Of a stretch of 64,000 nt of DNA, positions 34,714-43,322 are shown one piece after another. The notes under the pieces are model-generated. The model saw only the letters and a program-made list of their open reading frames with translations. It searched no databases and was not told where the DNA came from. The DNA comes from Marivirga harenae (GTDB lineage: Bacteria > Bacteroidota > Bacteroidia > Cytophagales > Cyclobacteriaceae): NCBI RefSeq assembly GCF_030534335.1, contig NZ_CP130565.1, forward strand, positions 1,261,501 to 1,325,500, in the 5' to 3' direction. The number at the start of each line of letters is the position of its first letter. The stretch's first letter is position 1. Made by a program: the position numbers and the translations under genes.

Positions 34714-36579
34714 CTATCGTCCTAAGTAAACCATTAGTATTGAAATATCTGCAGGAGTAACACCGCTTATTCTTGAGGCTTGTCCTAAGGTCTGTGGTCT
34801 GACTTTCCTTAGCTTTTCTTTGGCTTCAGCCGACAAAGCTGGAATCTGATTAAAATCTAAAGAATCTTTGATTTTTAAATCTTCAAGATTTTTCATTTTC
34901 TCAATCATTTGATTTTCCTTTTCAATATAGCTTTCATACTTTATATGAATTTCTGACGCTTCAATCACATCTTGGGTGAAGCCGTTTATCATTTGATTCA
35001 AATCATCTTCAATATGCTGAAGTTCCTTGAAGCTAATTTCTGGTCTTTTAAGAATACTATATGCATTAGTTTTTTCTTTTATAGGAGCAGAGTTGATCTC
35101 ACCTAATCTGTCATTAACAATATTAGGTTTGACCTTATGAGTTTTTAGATTGTTAATAAAGGAGTCAATATGGTCTTGTTTTTCTTCTACCTGTTTTAGT
35201 CGTTCATCAGATGCTAATCCAATTTTATGTCCCAAGGGAGTCAAGCGGGTATCTGCATTATCCTGTCTTAATAAGATCCTATGTTCAGCCCTGGATGTGA
35301 ACATTCTATAAGGTTCTTCTGTACCTTTATTTATTAAGTCATCTATCAGTACGCCTATATATGCTTCCGATCTAGATAAGATAAAGGGCTCCTTCTCATT
35401 TATTTTTAGATGAGCATTAATACCAGCCATCAAGCCTTGACAAGCTGCTTCTTCGTATCCAGTAGTTCCATTAATTTGTCCAGCAAAATATAGATTGTCT
35501 ACTAATTTGGTTTCTAAGGTAGTTTTCAGTTGCGTTGGAGGAAAGAAGTCATATTCTATAGCGTATCCAGGTCGAAACATTTTAACATGCTTAAAGCCTT
35601 CAATTTCTCTAATTGCCTTGTATTGGATATCTTCTGGCAAGGAAGTTGAGAATCCATTTACATAGACTTCTACTGTATCCCAGCCTTCGGGCTCCACAAA
35701 AATTTGGTGTCTATTTCTTTCTGCAAAACGGTTGATTTTATCCTCAATAGAAGGGCAGTATCTAGGTCCTAAGCCTTGGATTCTTCCATTAAACATAGGA
35801 GATCGTTCAAAGCCTTCCTCGAGGATTTCGTGAACCAGTGGGTTTGTATAGGTTATGTGGCAGCTTCTTTGTTTTGCTAGCCTTTGCGTTTGATTAGAAA
35901 ATGAGAATTTTTCTGGGAATTCGTCTCCCTTTTGTTCTTCTATTATACTGTAATCAATTGTTCTGCCATCTACTCTTGGAGGGGTGCCTGTCTTCATTCG
36001 TCCCGACTCAAAACCTAGTTCTTCTAATTGTTCAGTTATTCCTTTAGATGCTCTTTCTGCTGATCTACCACCACCGAATTGCTTTTCTCCAATATGAATT
36101 AAACCATTTAGGAAGGTTCCATTAGTTAGTACTACTGCTTTTGCTTTTATTTTTAGACCCATGCTGGTTTCAATACCTACAACCTTATTGTTTTCCACTA
36201 TTATTCCAGCAACCATTTCTTGCCAGAAATCAAGTGTGGGGATTTTTTCCAACTGCAATCGCCATTCTTCCGCAAAACGCATTCGATCATTTTGGGTTCT
36301 TGGACTCCACATTGCTGGGCCTTTGGATTTATTAAGCATCCTGAACTGGATCATAGATTTGTCTGCAATGATACCCGAATATCCACCTAAAGCATCAATT
36401 TCCCTAACTATTTGTCCTTTAGCCACACCACCAACTGCTGGATTGCAAGACATTTGTGCAATCGTATTCATATTCATTGTGGCTAATAGGACTTTTGAAC
36501 CCATATTTGCCGCTGCGGCTGCAGCTTCGCAGCCTGCGTGCCCACCTCCTACTACTATTAAGTCGTAATCTTGAAACAT
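34714..36579 (-). CDS. mnmG: tRNA uridine-5-carboxymethylaminomethyl modification enzyme MnmG (GidA)
   Basis: The frame is open to 36648, but the added residues are only the translated parS palindromes; the ATG at 36579 gives the canonical start MFQDYDLIVVGGGHAGCEAA, so the protein is about 621 aa. With MnmE it installs the carboxymethylaminomethyl group on the wobble uridine of certain tRNAs using FAD, methylenetetrahydrofolate and glycine. Visible are the FAD loop VGGGHAGCEAA, the conserved CNPAVGGVAKGQIVREIDAL block, and the C-terminal helical region ending near ASRISGVTPADISILMVYL. It is a classic neighbour of replication origins. Three parS-like sites lie directly upstream. Confidence 0.97.
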   Translation of the reverse strand: MFQDYDLIVVGGGHAGCEAAAAAANMGSKVLLATMNMNTIAQMSCNPAVGGVAKGQIVREIDALGGYSGIIADKSMIQFRMLNKSKGPAMWSPRTQNDRMRFAEEWRLQLEKIPTLDFWQEMVAGIIVENNKVVGIETSMGLKIKAKAVVLTNGTFLNGLIHIGEKQFGGGRSAERASKGITEQLEELGFESGRMKTGTPPRVDGRTIDYSIIEEQKGDEFPEKFSFSNQTQRLAKQRSCHITYTNPLVHEILEEGFERSPMFNGRIQGLGPRYCPSIEDKINRFAERNRHQIFVEPEGWDTVEVYVNGFSTSLPEDIQYKAIREIEGFKHVKMFRPGYAIEYDFFPPTQLKTTLETKLVDNLYFAGQINGTTGYEEAACQGLMAGINAHLKINEKEPFILSRSEAYIGVLIDDLINKGTEEPYRMFTSRAEHRILLRQDNADTRLTPLGHKIGLASDERLKQVEEKQDHIDSFINNLKTHKVKPNIVNDRLGEINSAPIKEKTNAYSILKRPEISFKELQHIEDDLNQMINGFTQDVIEASEIHIKYESYIEKENQMIEKMKNLEDLKIKDSLDFNQIPALSAEAKEKLRKVRPQTLGQASRISGVTPADISILMVYLGR

Positions 36580-36596
36580 AACTAGATTATATTCTG

Positions 36597-36612
36597 TGTT
36601 CCACGTGGAACA
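36597..36612. promoter_or_regulatory. parS-like site 1
   Basis: TGTTCCACGTGGAACA, an exact match to the ParB-binding consensus TGTTNCACGTGNAACA, extended by one further base pair (G...C) to 18 bp. It lies 17 bp upstream of the mnmG ATG. Confidence 0.85.
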
Positions 36613-36640
36613 CGTGATTTTGATTTTATTAATGCTGAAC

Positions 36641-36656
36641 TGTTCCACGTGGAACA
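36641..36656. promoter_or_regulatory. parS-like site 2
   Basis: The same 16-bp palindrome, extended to a 20-bp perfect palindrome ACTGTTCCACGTGGAACAGT (36639-36658). It starts 44 bp after site 1. Confidence 0.85.
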
Positions 36657-36680
36657 GTAGTTATTCTTTATTGTGTCAAA

Positions 36681-36696
36681 TGTTCCACGTGGAACA
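36681..36696. promoter_or_regulatory. parS-like site 3
   Basis: A third exact copy of the 16-bp palindrome, extended by A...T to 18 bp, starting 40 bp after site 2 and ending 9 bp from the ybeY stop codon. Confidence 0.85.
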
Positions 36697-36705
36697 TCTT
36701 CTGAC

Positions 36706-37134
36706 TTATAATAATTCAATTGCTTTGTTTTCTGCAATTCTCATTTCTTTTTTCTGCTCCTCGGTTTTGTCCTTAAATCCTATAATATGCAATAGACCAT
36801 GTGCCATTACTCTGGCCAATTCAATTTCTTGCTTTGTTTTGAAACTCGCACTATTTGCTTTTATTCGCTCCATACTGATGAATATATCTGCTTCTACAGT
36901 GTTTTGTTCTTCTGAATAATCATTTAGATCAAATGTAATAATGTCAGTATAAGTATCGTGGTTAAGATATTCCAGATTGATTTTAAGTAAATATTCATCG
37001 GAACAAAAGATATAATTAAGCTCAGAAATCTTGTGCTCATAGGATTTAGCGACATTATTAAGCCATTTTTTATGCTTTTGTAATGTCCTTAAATCTATAT
37101 TGTAATCTTCCTTAAAGAAGTAAATATTTGTCAT
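36706..37134 (-). CDS. ybeY: rRNA maturation endoribonuclease YbeY
   Basis: A 142-aa metal-dependent endoribonuclease involved in 16S rRNA 3' end processing and ribosome quality control. The hallmark is MAHGLLHIIGFKDKT; the first two histidines of the zinc site are present, and the third position is Asp rather than the His found in E. coli, a form I associate with Bacteroidota members. Its start overlaps the anti-sigma-like gene stop by one base (TAATG), so it is translationally coupled to that gene. Confidence 0.93.
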   Translation of the reverse strand: MTNIYFFKEDYNIDLRTLQKHKKWLNNVAKSYEHKISELNYIFCSDEYLLKINLEYLNHDTYTDIITFDLNDYSEEQNTVEADIFISMERIKANSASFKTKQEIELARVMAHGLLHIIGFKDKTEEQKKEMRIAENKAIELL

Positions 37135-37535
37135 TAATTGATGTAGAAGCTTAGTTTTACTTTCTTGCCTTCTTCTTCAAAACTTAATTCATCGCTTAGT
37201 GCTTTCATTAAGAATATTCCTCTACCGCCTGGTTTGTCAATGTTTTCTGGCGCAGTCGGATCAGGAAGTGCGTTATAGTCAAAGCCGGTACCTTGATCTG
37301 AAACATTAAATACTATGGTGTTCTCTTCCATAGTTAATGATAGAAATACGTTTTTATCCTTATTGCCTTGGTTTCCATGAATAATAGCATTATTGACGGA
37401 TTCCGTAACAGCAATCATGATGTTGCCATAAATGTCATCATCTAGATCAAATTTTTCTTTTGCATTGTCAATAAAGCTCTCAACTATTCTGATGTTTTCG
37501 CTGAGAGATGGAATACTTATACTGATGTCGCTCAT
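37134..37535 (-). CDS. Anti-sigma-factor-type ATP-binding protein (RsbW/SpoIIAB-like)
   Basis: A 133-aa GHKL-ATPase domain without other domains. The N box is AVTESVNNAIIHGNQG, the G1 box VSDQGTGFD and the G2 box GGRGIFLMKALSDEL. Proteins of this kind phosphorylate an anti-sigma-factor antagonist or bind a sigma factor directly. No obvious antagonist is adjacent; the SpoIIAA-like protein at 12.3 kb is too far away to assign. The start overlaps the DUF4175 stop by 4 bp (ATGA). Confidence 0.88.
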   Translation of the reverse strand: MSDISISIPSLSENIRIVESFIDNAKEKFDLDDDIYGNIMIAVTESVNNAIIHGNQGNKDKNVFLSLTMEENTIVFNVSDQGTGFDYNALPDPTAPENIDKPGGRGIFLMKALSDELSFEEEGKKVKLSFYIN

Positions 37536-38551
37536 TTTATTAGGTTTTCTTTAGATTTTAATCGGTTATAATATTTATTTATTTCATTCTTGTAATATGG
37601 AGTGAAATTAGGTGACACGTTTCTTAGCTGCTCAATTTCTCTTTGCTTTTCTTTAATGTAATCTTCAAATGCATTGGGAATTCTTTCCCTTTCATACTCT
37701 GTTGCAGTCTCTCCTTTGCGTTCGTCCTTTTCCTCTTGTTCGTCCTTAGCTTTCTCTGATTCTAGAAGTCGGGTAACTATTTTTTGTTGCCTTTCTAAAA
37801 GTTGTCGATTTAATCGTTTATTTACTAAGTCTTCCTCGATTTTCTCCATCTCTGCGGAAATGCTACCGCTATTGCCACCGTCTTCCTTACCTTCTTGGCC
37901 GCTCAGTTTTTTTTCAAGCGCTTCCATCATTTTCCTGATTTTAGCTTGTTCTCCGGCTAATTGGCCTAATTGTTCTGAAAACTGCCTTCCGCTTTTTTGA
38001 CCCTTGCTCAATTCTTGTGTTTTTTGATTCAAGGATTCTTGCATTTGTGATAAACTAGGGCTTTGCTGATTGCCTTGCGATTCTTGGCCCATTCCCATCG
38101 CAGATTGCATCTGCATTTGCATTTGTTCTAATACATCGTCCAGCATTAAGGCGAGATTGTTCATAGCAGTCATGGCAAATTGCTGTTCACCAATCGCTCT
38201 GCTATTTTCCCTTTCTCTTAAAGCCTTAACGCTTGCCTCCATAGACTCATTCATTTGGTCAAGCTCTTTATATATAAAGTTTTTTAGTTGAAAAACTCTT
38301 TCTGCTAAACTAGAAAGGCTGTCCTCTACGATTTTAGCATCATCTTGCATAGCCAGTTGCTTCTCTGATAATGTAATGAACCTCGGGTCGCTAGGGTTAA
38401 CCGCTTTAAAGTCATTCATAAGGGTTTCTTGTCGAAATGAAAGCTTCAAAAGATTATCAACAATATTTTTTAAATCATCGATGTTTTCTTGCAACATCTC
38501 CATTTCCATACCCATCTGCATTGAAGACAGCATTTCAGACATCTTCTTCAT
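37532..38551 (-). CDS. DUF4175 protein, C-terminal fragment downstream of an in-frame stop
   Basis: A 339-aa coiled-coil fragment, rich in Met, Gln, Glu and Lys, continuing the frame of the upstream 707-aa ORF. The sense frame runs without interruption from 38779, but the first ATG available is at 38551 (MKKMSEMLSS), so about 76 codons (beginning AEALNKQKELNEEFEDL) lie between the stop and this ATG. If expressed at all, it would need reinitiation or suppression. The end overlaps the ATPase gene by 4 bp, a layout expected of an intact operon. Confidence 0.8.
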   Translation of the reverse strand: MKKMSEMLSSMQMGMEMEMLQENIDDLKNIVDNLLKLSFRQETLMNDFKAVNPSDPRFITLSEKQLAMQDDAKIVEDSLSSLAERVFQLKNFIYKELDQMNESMEASVKALRERENSRAIGEQQFAMTAMNNLALMLDDVLEQMQMQMQSAMGMGQESQGNQQSPSLSQMQESLNQKTQELSKGQKSGRQFSEQLGQLAGEQAKIRKMMEALEKKLSGQEGKEDGGNSGSISAEMEKIEEDLVNKRLNRQLLERQQKIVTRLLESEKAKDEQEEKDERKGETATEYERERIPNAFEDYIKEKQREIEQLRNVSPNFTPYYKNEINKYYNRLKSKENLIK

Positions 38552-38779
38552 TTCCTCTGAGGCCTTTTTCTGTTGTTCACTAGCCCCATTTTTATCGTTT
38601 TCTTGGATCTTTTGTTGGCTGTTCTGTTGGCTTAGTTCTATTTCACTTTCTTGCTCTTTAGTGTCTTGCAGTGCATTAGGTTGCTTTAGTGACTGATTGC
38701 GCTGTTCAATATCTCTTAACTCTTCTTGTAAATCTTCAAACTCTTCATTTAATTCCTTTTGTTTATTTAATGCTTCTGC

Positions 38780-38782
38780 CTA
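38780..38782 (-). other. In-frame TAG interrupting the DUF4175 gene
   Basis: On the minus strand the codon reads TAG between AAG (Lys) and GCA (Ala). A C-to-T change of CAG (Gln), common in this Gln-rich region, would explain it. The frame on both sides is the same (distance between the two ATGs is a multiple of three) and the intervening 76 codons have no further stop. Confidence 0.8.
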
Positions 38783-40903
38783 CTTTTGTTCTGTTTGAAA
38801 CTTCCTTTCTTGATTTTCATTATCAATCTTGCTTTCTTGGCTTTCTTGTGGTTTATTCTCTTCTGATAATGCCTTTTGTTCTTCTTCTAAATCTTTAAAC
38901 TTCTCCCCTACTTCCTTCATATCATATTGAATTTCCATTCTTTTGAAGAGTTCCATCAATCTTTCCATTTCCTTAAGCTTGTTTTTCTGTTGCTTTTTAA
39001 GGTCTTCAACCGATTCCCTAAAATCATCCGATTGATTTTGCTCTTCTAGAAGTGATTTGATTTTTTCCATGAGTTCTTCATTTTCATCTTGAAGCATCTC
39101 TTCCATTAAGTTTTCAAGCTGTTCGGATTTCTCACGCAGTTGTTCATCTTGCTTATTAAATCGGTCTCTTTTGGCTTGATTCTTTTCTAATTCGTTCTTA
39201 ATTTTCTCTAATTCTTTTCTTCGGTTTTCTCGGTCTTGAAAGATTTCTTCTATTAACTTTTTATCTTGCCAATCTAATGTTCGTTTTGTTTTAAGAATTT
39301 CTTCTAATTCCTCAAGTTTAAGATTTGTACGTTTGGCAGCATCGATGTTTTTATCTATCTGATTTTCAGTTTCTTGACGCGTTTTTTTAATTTCTTCCTC
39401 AATCTTATCTGCATCTGGTAATTGAAATTGATAGGTTGCACTTTTTGAGAATTTTGCACCATTTACTCCGTCATTATCTGCAACTTCAACGAAATATTCA
39501 ATTCTCATCTCTTTCTCTGTTAATAAAGAATCAATTTCCCATACCTTAAAGTATTTTTGATTTAGTATTTTTCTGTCAAAGGCTAACGGGATAAGGCCTT
39601 TGTCAAGCAGTTCACCATCTTTAAACTTTTGATAGATGATTCTCAACTGCGAAAATCCGTAATCATCGCTTATTTCACCTGCCAGAGCGACTTGATTGAA
39701 GTAGGTGCTATCGTTAATGGGACTTAGGTTGATTTCTGGATATTTATCTTTGATTACTTCAATTGAGTAGTTGATTTTCTGGCTATAGGCTGCTTCTATG
39801 TTGATTAAGTTCAATTGATAGCTAGAATTTTTTATCAATTTTTTCGATAGATTAAAAGCATTACTTCTAATTTTATTGAACTGGGAACTGTCTTTTTTAG
39901 TAGTATAATAAATTTGATCACTGGATTTGCTTTTTATTAGCCATTCTGCTTCCGTTCCCTCGGGGATGATTAGATTTCCTGAATTATTAATTCTTTCTGT
40001 TTTGGTCCCGATATAATCTGGATAGTTCAGGGTGATATTCATTTCCTGAATTCTAGGTTTTTCGTACACAGTTAGTTTGTAATCTTTGGAATTGAACCCC
40101 GCTGCTTCCAACTTAAAATTTAAACTTTTCTGGACATTCTTTATGGTATATAAGTACTCATTGTTTGAAAGCCTTTCAAATTTTTGCTTTAAACCATCTT
40201 TGTTTATGAAAAGATTCTGTGGTAGTTCATTCCCTTGTAATTTAGCTTTTAAAGTATAATTATCTCCTTTAAAACTTCGTAAATCATTATTTTCTAGGAT
40301 AAAAGAAAATGGTGCTTCTACTATAAATTCTTCATTAAATTTTAATACGCGGTAGCTTCCTTCTGTAATCATATTAGGAGAAAACATGAGAATTAATCCA
40401 ATAATAATAGTTGGTATTATTAGATAAGGAAGGTAAGCAGAGTTGGAGCTTTTTATATTGATGCTTTCCTTGAAATTCAGTAAAGCAATTTTGCCGGACT
40501 TCTGTTCTATACTTGCTGAAATTAGACTGTTATCAGAAGAAGATAAGCTGCTTAACTGTATGATGTTCAGTAGTTTATCGCTTATCTCGGGAAAATATTT
40601 TCCTATTTGCCTGGCAGCATCAGTATCACTCAAGTGTTCTCCATTTCTTAGGAGATGATAGATTGGAATTAAAAGGTAACGGACAGAAAAGAAAGCTATG
40701 AGTACAAAAGAGAGACTAAAAATAATAGTTCTTGCCAATCGGCTCATCTGGAAACTATATTCCAACCAACTGCTTATCAAGAGCGCAACAAGAAAAATAG
40801 CAATACTGATTATCAGGCCCTTTACTATTTTATTCAAATAGTATTTGCGCTTATAGGCCTTTAGCTTTAGTAATATATCCGCTATGTTGCTGTTTTGAGT
40901 CAC
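38780..40903 (-). CDS. DUF4175 membrane protein, N-terminal part truncated by amber stop
   Basis: A 707-aa fragment of a protein that would be about 1,120 aa when intact. Residues 1-70 hold two membrane helices (GLIISIAIFLVALLISSWLE and ARTIIFSLSFVLIAFFSVRYL) and a third lies near residue 155. A long periplasmic-type part with Ig-like strands follows (about 180-490), then a charged coiled coil (EEIKKTRQETENQIDKNIDA onward). The DUF4175 family is conserved in Bacteroidota, usually next to an RsbW-like ATPase as here; function unknown. The gene follows xth by 51 bp. Confidence 0.85.
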   Translation of the reverse strand: MTQNSNIADILLKLKAYKRKYYLNKIVKGLIISIAIFLVALLISSWLEYSFQMSRLARTIIFSLSFVLIAFFSVRYLLIPIYHLLRNGEHLSDTDAARQIGKYFPEISDKLLNIIQLSSLSSSDNSLISASIEQKSGKIALLNFKESINIKSSNSAYLPYLIIPTIIIGLILMFSPNMITEGSYRVLKFNEEFIVEAPFSFILENNDLRSFKGDNYTLKAKLQGNELPQNLFINKDGLKQKFERLSNNEYLYTIKNVQKSLNFKLEAAGFNSKDYKLTVYEKPRIQEMNITLNYPDYIGTKTERINNSGNLIIPEGTEAEWLIKSKSSDQIYYTTKKDSSQFNKIRSNAFNLSKKLIKNSSYQLNLINIEAAYSQKINYSIEVIKDKYPEINLSPINDSTYFNQVALAGEISDDYGFSQLRIIYQKFKDGELLDKGLIPLAFDRKILNQKYFKVWEIDSLLTEKEMRIEYFVEVADNDGVNGAKFSKSATYQFQLPDADKIEEEIKKTRQETENQIDKNIDAAKRTNLKLEELEEILKTKRTLDWQDKKLIEEIFQDRENRRKELEKIKNELEKNQAKRDRFNKQDEQLREKSEQLENLMEEMLQDENEELMEKIKSLLEEQNQSDDFRESVEDLKKQQKNKLKEMERLMELFKRMEIQYDMKEVGEKFKDLEEEQKALSEENKPQESQESKIDNENQERKFQTEQK

Positions 40904-40954
40904 TTCAGTACTAACGGTAATTTTATGACAATGATTTCCAATATATTATCAATT

Positions 40955-41722
40955 TCATGATACATCCAATTCAATTTTGATCGGGCAGTGATCAGAGTGT
41001 TTTACGTCTTGCAAAATGTCTACTGACTTTATTCTATCCTGTAAATTGTCAGAGAGCATATGATAATCAATTCTCCAACCCTTATTTCTTTCTCTTGCTG
41101 CAGCCCGATAGCTCCACCAACTGTATTGATCAGCTTCTTTGTTTAAATATCTAAATGTATCGATAAAGCCATCGCTCAAGAATTCGGTCATCCATTCTCT
41201 TTCCTCAGGTAAAAATCCGGAGCTGTTTTTATTTCGTACCGGATCATGAATGTCTATAGCTTGATGGCATATATTGTAGTCACCACAAATTAATAGATTG
41301 GGATAGTCCTTTTTTAGCTCTTGAATGTAGTTTCTGAAATCGGACAACCATTTCATTTTAAAATCTTGGCGAGTGTCCCCACTTGAGCCACTAGGCATAT
41401 AGGTGCAGATAACAGAAAACCCTTCAAAATCTGCACGAATCACTCTACCTTCTCTATCGTATTCGGGCATCCCGCAACCAATTTCCACGTTTTTCGGTTT
41501 TACCTTTGTAAAAATACCTACACCGCTATAACCCTTTTTTTCTGCTGAATGCCAATATATATGGTAGCCTAGGTTTTCGAAAACGGAAACATCGATTTGA
41601 TCTTGATTAGCTTTTAATTCTTGTATACAAAAAACATCGGGCTGTTCTGCTTGGAGCCATTCGCTCAATCCTTTTCTTTCTGCAGCCCTAATTCCATTCA
41701 CATTATAAGAGATGATATTCAT
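40955..41722 (-). CDS. xth: Exodeoxyribonuclease III (AP endonuclease)
   Basis: A 255-aa endonuclease/exonuclease/phosphatase-fold enzyme of base excision repair that cleaves 5' to abasic sites and trims 3' ends. Metal-ligand Glu35 lies in CIQELKA, the catalytic loop is CGDYNICH, and the C-terminal motif is SDHCPI with the general-base histidine. The start MNIISYNVNGIRAA is canonical. It is followed by the DUF4175 gene and preceded by a small uncharacterised gene 15 bp away. Confidence 0.96.
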   Translation of the reverse strand: MNIISYNVNGIRAAERKGLSEWLQAEQPDVFCIQELKANQDQIDVSVFENLGYHIYWHSAEKKGYSGVGIFTKVKPKNVEIGCGMPEYDREGRVIRADFEGFSVICTYMPSGSSGDTRQDFKMKWLSDFRNYIQELKKDYPNLLICGDYNICHQAIDIHDPVRNKNSSGFLPEEREWMTEFLSDGFIDTFRYLNKEADQYSWWSYRAAARERNKGWRIDYHMLSDNLQDRIKSVDILQDVKHSDHCPIKIELDVS

Positions 41723-41737
41723 TAAAAACTTTTCAAG

Positions 41738-42097
41738 TTAAAATTCTAATCCGATTTCTTGTTCAAAGTACTCAATTACATGCATTTTAAGCAATTTTTC
41801 CTGTTCTAATAAGTCAAAATGTGGAAGATTTTTGATTAACTTCCAATGTGGCCATCCGTTGTTATCTACTCCTTCCAATTCATAAAAGCCAGAAAGACTT
41901 AATACTTTACAAATGGCAATATGCATTAAGTCTTGTTTTTCCTCCTTACTGAAATTATGAGGACCTTTTCCCAACTCTTGAACCCCAACTAAAAAGAGGA
42001 TGGCATTCATGTCTTTTGGTTTTCTTCCAACAGCATCTTTCAAAGACAATCGTAGTGCTTGCCACTTTCTTTCAAGATCAAGGTCTTTTTTAATCAT
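41738..42097 (-). CDS. Small soluble hypothetical protein
   Basis: A 119-aa acidic/basic-mixed helical protein with Trp and Lys/Glu-rich helices (LERKWQALRLSLKDAVGRKP, EQEKLLKMHVIEYFEQEIGL) and no signal peptide. I do not recognise a named family, though the sequence looks typical of a conserved Bacteroidota cytosolic protein. Its start overlaps the AhpD-like gene by 8 bp and xth follows at 15 bp, so it is part of the same transcript. Confidence 0.75.
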   Translation of the reverse strand: MIKKDLDLERKWQALRLSLKDAVGRKPKDMNAILFLVGVQELGKGPHNFSKEEKQDLMHIAICKVLSLSGFYELEGVDNNGWPHWKLIKNLPHFDLLEQEKLLKMHVIEYFEQEIGLEF

Positions 42098-42440
42098 CAG
42101 CGGTTTCTTTCAAATATTCCCAATATTCTACCGCTCTTCTCAAATGAGGAATCACGATAGTTCCGCCAATTAAATTAGCGATTGAAAAAACTTCAAAAAC
42201 TTGATCTTCCGTAACACCTAATTCAAAGCATTTTCCTAAGTGATAGCGCACGCAGTCATCACAACGCAAAACCATCGAAGAAGATAATCCAATCATTTCT
42301 TTAGTTTTTTTGTCTACACTACCTTCTGCAAAAGCATTTGTGTCAAGGTTGAATATACGCTTAAGGATTTTGTTATTGCTCCCCACGATTTTATCGTTCA
42401 TTTTTGCGCGATATTCGTTGAATTCTTCTACTTTATTCAT
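42090..42440 (-). CDS. Carboxymuconolactone decarboxylase / AhpD-like protein
   Basis: A 116-aa helical protein with the CxxC...H catalytic pattern of the AhpD-like superfamily: Cys60 and Cys63 in LRCDDCVRYHL with His67, and downstream IANLIGGTIVIPHLRRAVEYW. Such proteins act as alkylhydroperoxidase-like thiol enzymes or decarboxylases; the CxxC favours a redox activity. It leads a transcript with the 119-aa gene and xth, so a link to oxidative damage repair is plausible but inferred. The start ATG is preceded by a 170-bp AT-rich gap with no other gene. Confidence 0.85.
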   Translation of the reverse strand: MNKVEEFNEYRAKMNDKIVGSNNKILKRIFNLDTNAFAEGSVDKKTKEMIGLSSSMVLRCDDCVRYHLGKCFELGVTEDQVFEVFSIANLIGGTIVIPHLRRAVEYWEYLKETADD

Positions 42441-42613
42441 ATATATTATTACTTCTGTTGCTTATAAGCCGGCCCGTAACTATTGAAGACTAACATTTGA
42501 TAAAAAATTAACTTCCCACAGCATTAAATATAAACTTGTGTTTTTAATGTTGATTTCATAAATTAATTCTACTATCAGATTAAAAAATTATTTAACCCGC
42601 AAAGTTAGCCGTT

Positions 42614-43321
42614 GTGAACTTAGGAAACCAAAACTTTACCTTAATTGTATCAGATTTTTTGTCATTATTTTTCCCTAATTATTGCACCCTCTGCAATTTA
42701 ACTTTATCGAAGTCCGAGAATCTGGTTTGTAGTCATTGTCTTTCAAACCTGAACAGAACGAATTTGCATCGTGATCAGCCAAATCAACTTCATAGACGAT
42801 TTTTTGAAATTCCTAATCTACATTATGTTATGAGTTACACTTGGTTTCAAAAAGATACCGCAATTCAAGAACTTCTACATCAACTTAAGTATGAAGGAAA
42901 CGAGGCGATAGGCCTTTTGTTGGGAGAATATTATGGGAAAGAATTATCTCAATACTTTTTTGGAGAATGGGATTTAATAACCACAGTGCCCATTCACTAC
43001 AAAAAACAAAGAAAAAGAGGGTATAATCAAAGCGATCTTATTGCAGAGGGGATGAGTTTAGCTTTAAACATCCCGTTTGAGCCCCTTATTGTAAAGGCAG
43101 TCAATAAAAAAAGTCAAACCAAAAAGGACCGATTGGAAAGGTTTGATAATGTTGAATCAAGCTTTCAACTTCTTAACCCGAACAGGAGTTTGCGTGACAA
43201 GAATATCTTACTGGTTGATGATGTATTTACCACTGGGGCAACACTTCAAGCGAGTAGTCAACCATTAATAAGAGCGGGTGCTGAAATTTCCATTGCTACT
43301 ATTGCCGCTACCAGAAGTTAG
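42614..43321 (+). CDS. comF: ComF-type phosphoribosyltransferase-fold protein
   Basis: A 235-aa protein of the ComF family, required for DNA uptake in naturally competent bacteria. The N-terminal zinc finger is visible as CTLCNLTLS with a second pair CSHC, followed by the phosphoribosyltransferase motif ILLVDDVFTTGATL and a preceding RGYNQSDLIAEG block. The frame has no ATG at its start; GTG at 42614 is the only start that keeps the conserved LSLFFPNYCTLC segment, so a non-ATG start is used. It is convergent with the periplasmic binding protein gene. Confidence 0.9.
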   Translation: MNLGNQNFTLIVSDFLSLFFPNYCTLCNLTLSKSENLVCSHCLSNLNRTNLHRDQPNQLHRRFFEIPNLHYVMSYTWFQKDTAIQELLHQLKYEGNEAIGLLLGEYYGKELSQYFFGEWDLITTVPIHYKKQRKRGYNQSDLIAEGMSLALNIPFEPLIVKAVNKKSQTKKDRLERFDNVESSFQLLNPNRSLRDKNILLVDDVFTTGATLQASSQPLIRAGAEISIATIAATRS

Positions 43322-43322
43322 T

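Noticed and set aside
36580-36648. 23-residue N-terminal extension of mnmG
   Set aside because: These residues are the translation of parS-like palindromes; the canonical MnmG start is the ATG at 36579.
36596-36919. Plus-strand ORF starting MFHVEH
   Set aside because: It is antisense to ybeY and begins in a parS-like palindrome, a known source of spurious peptides.
36706-37134. YbeY with Asp instead of the third zinc histidine, as a possible novelty
   Set aside because: This form appears usual in Bacteroidota YbeY proteins as far as I recall, so it is not treated as unusual.
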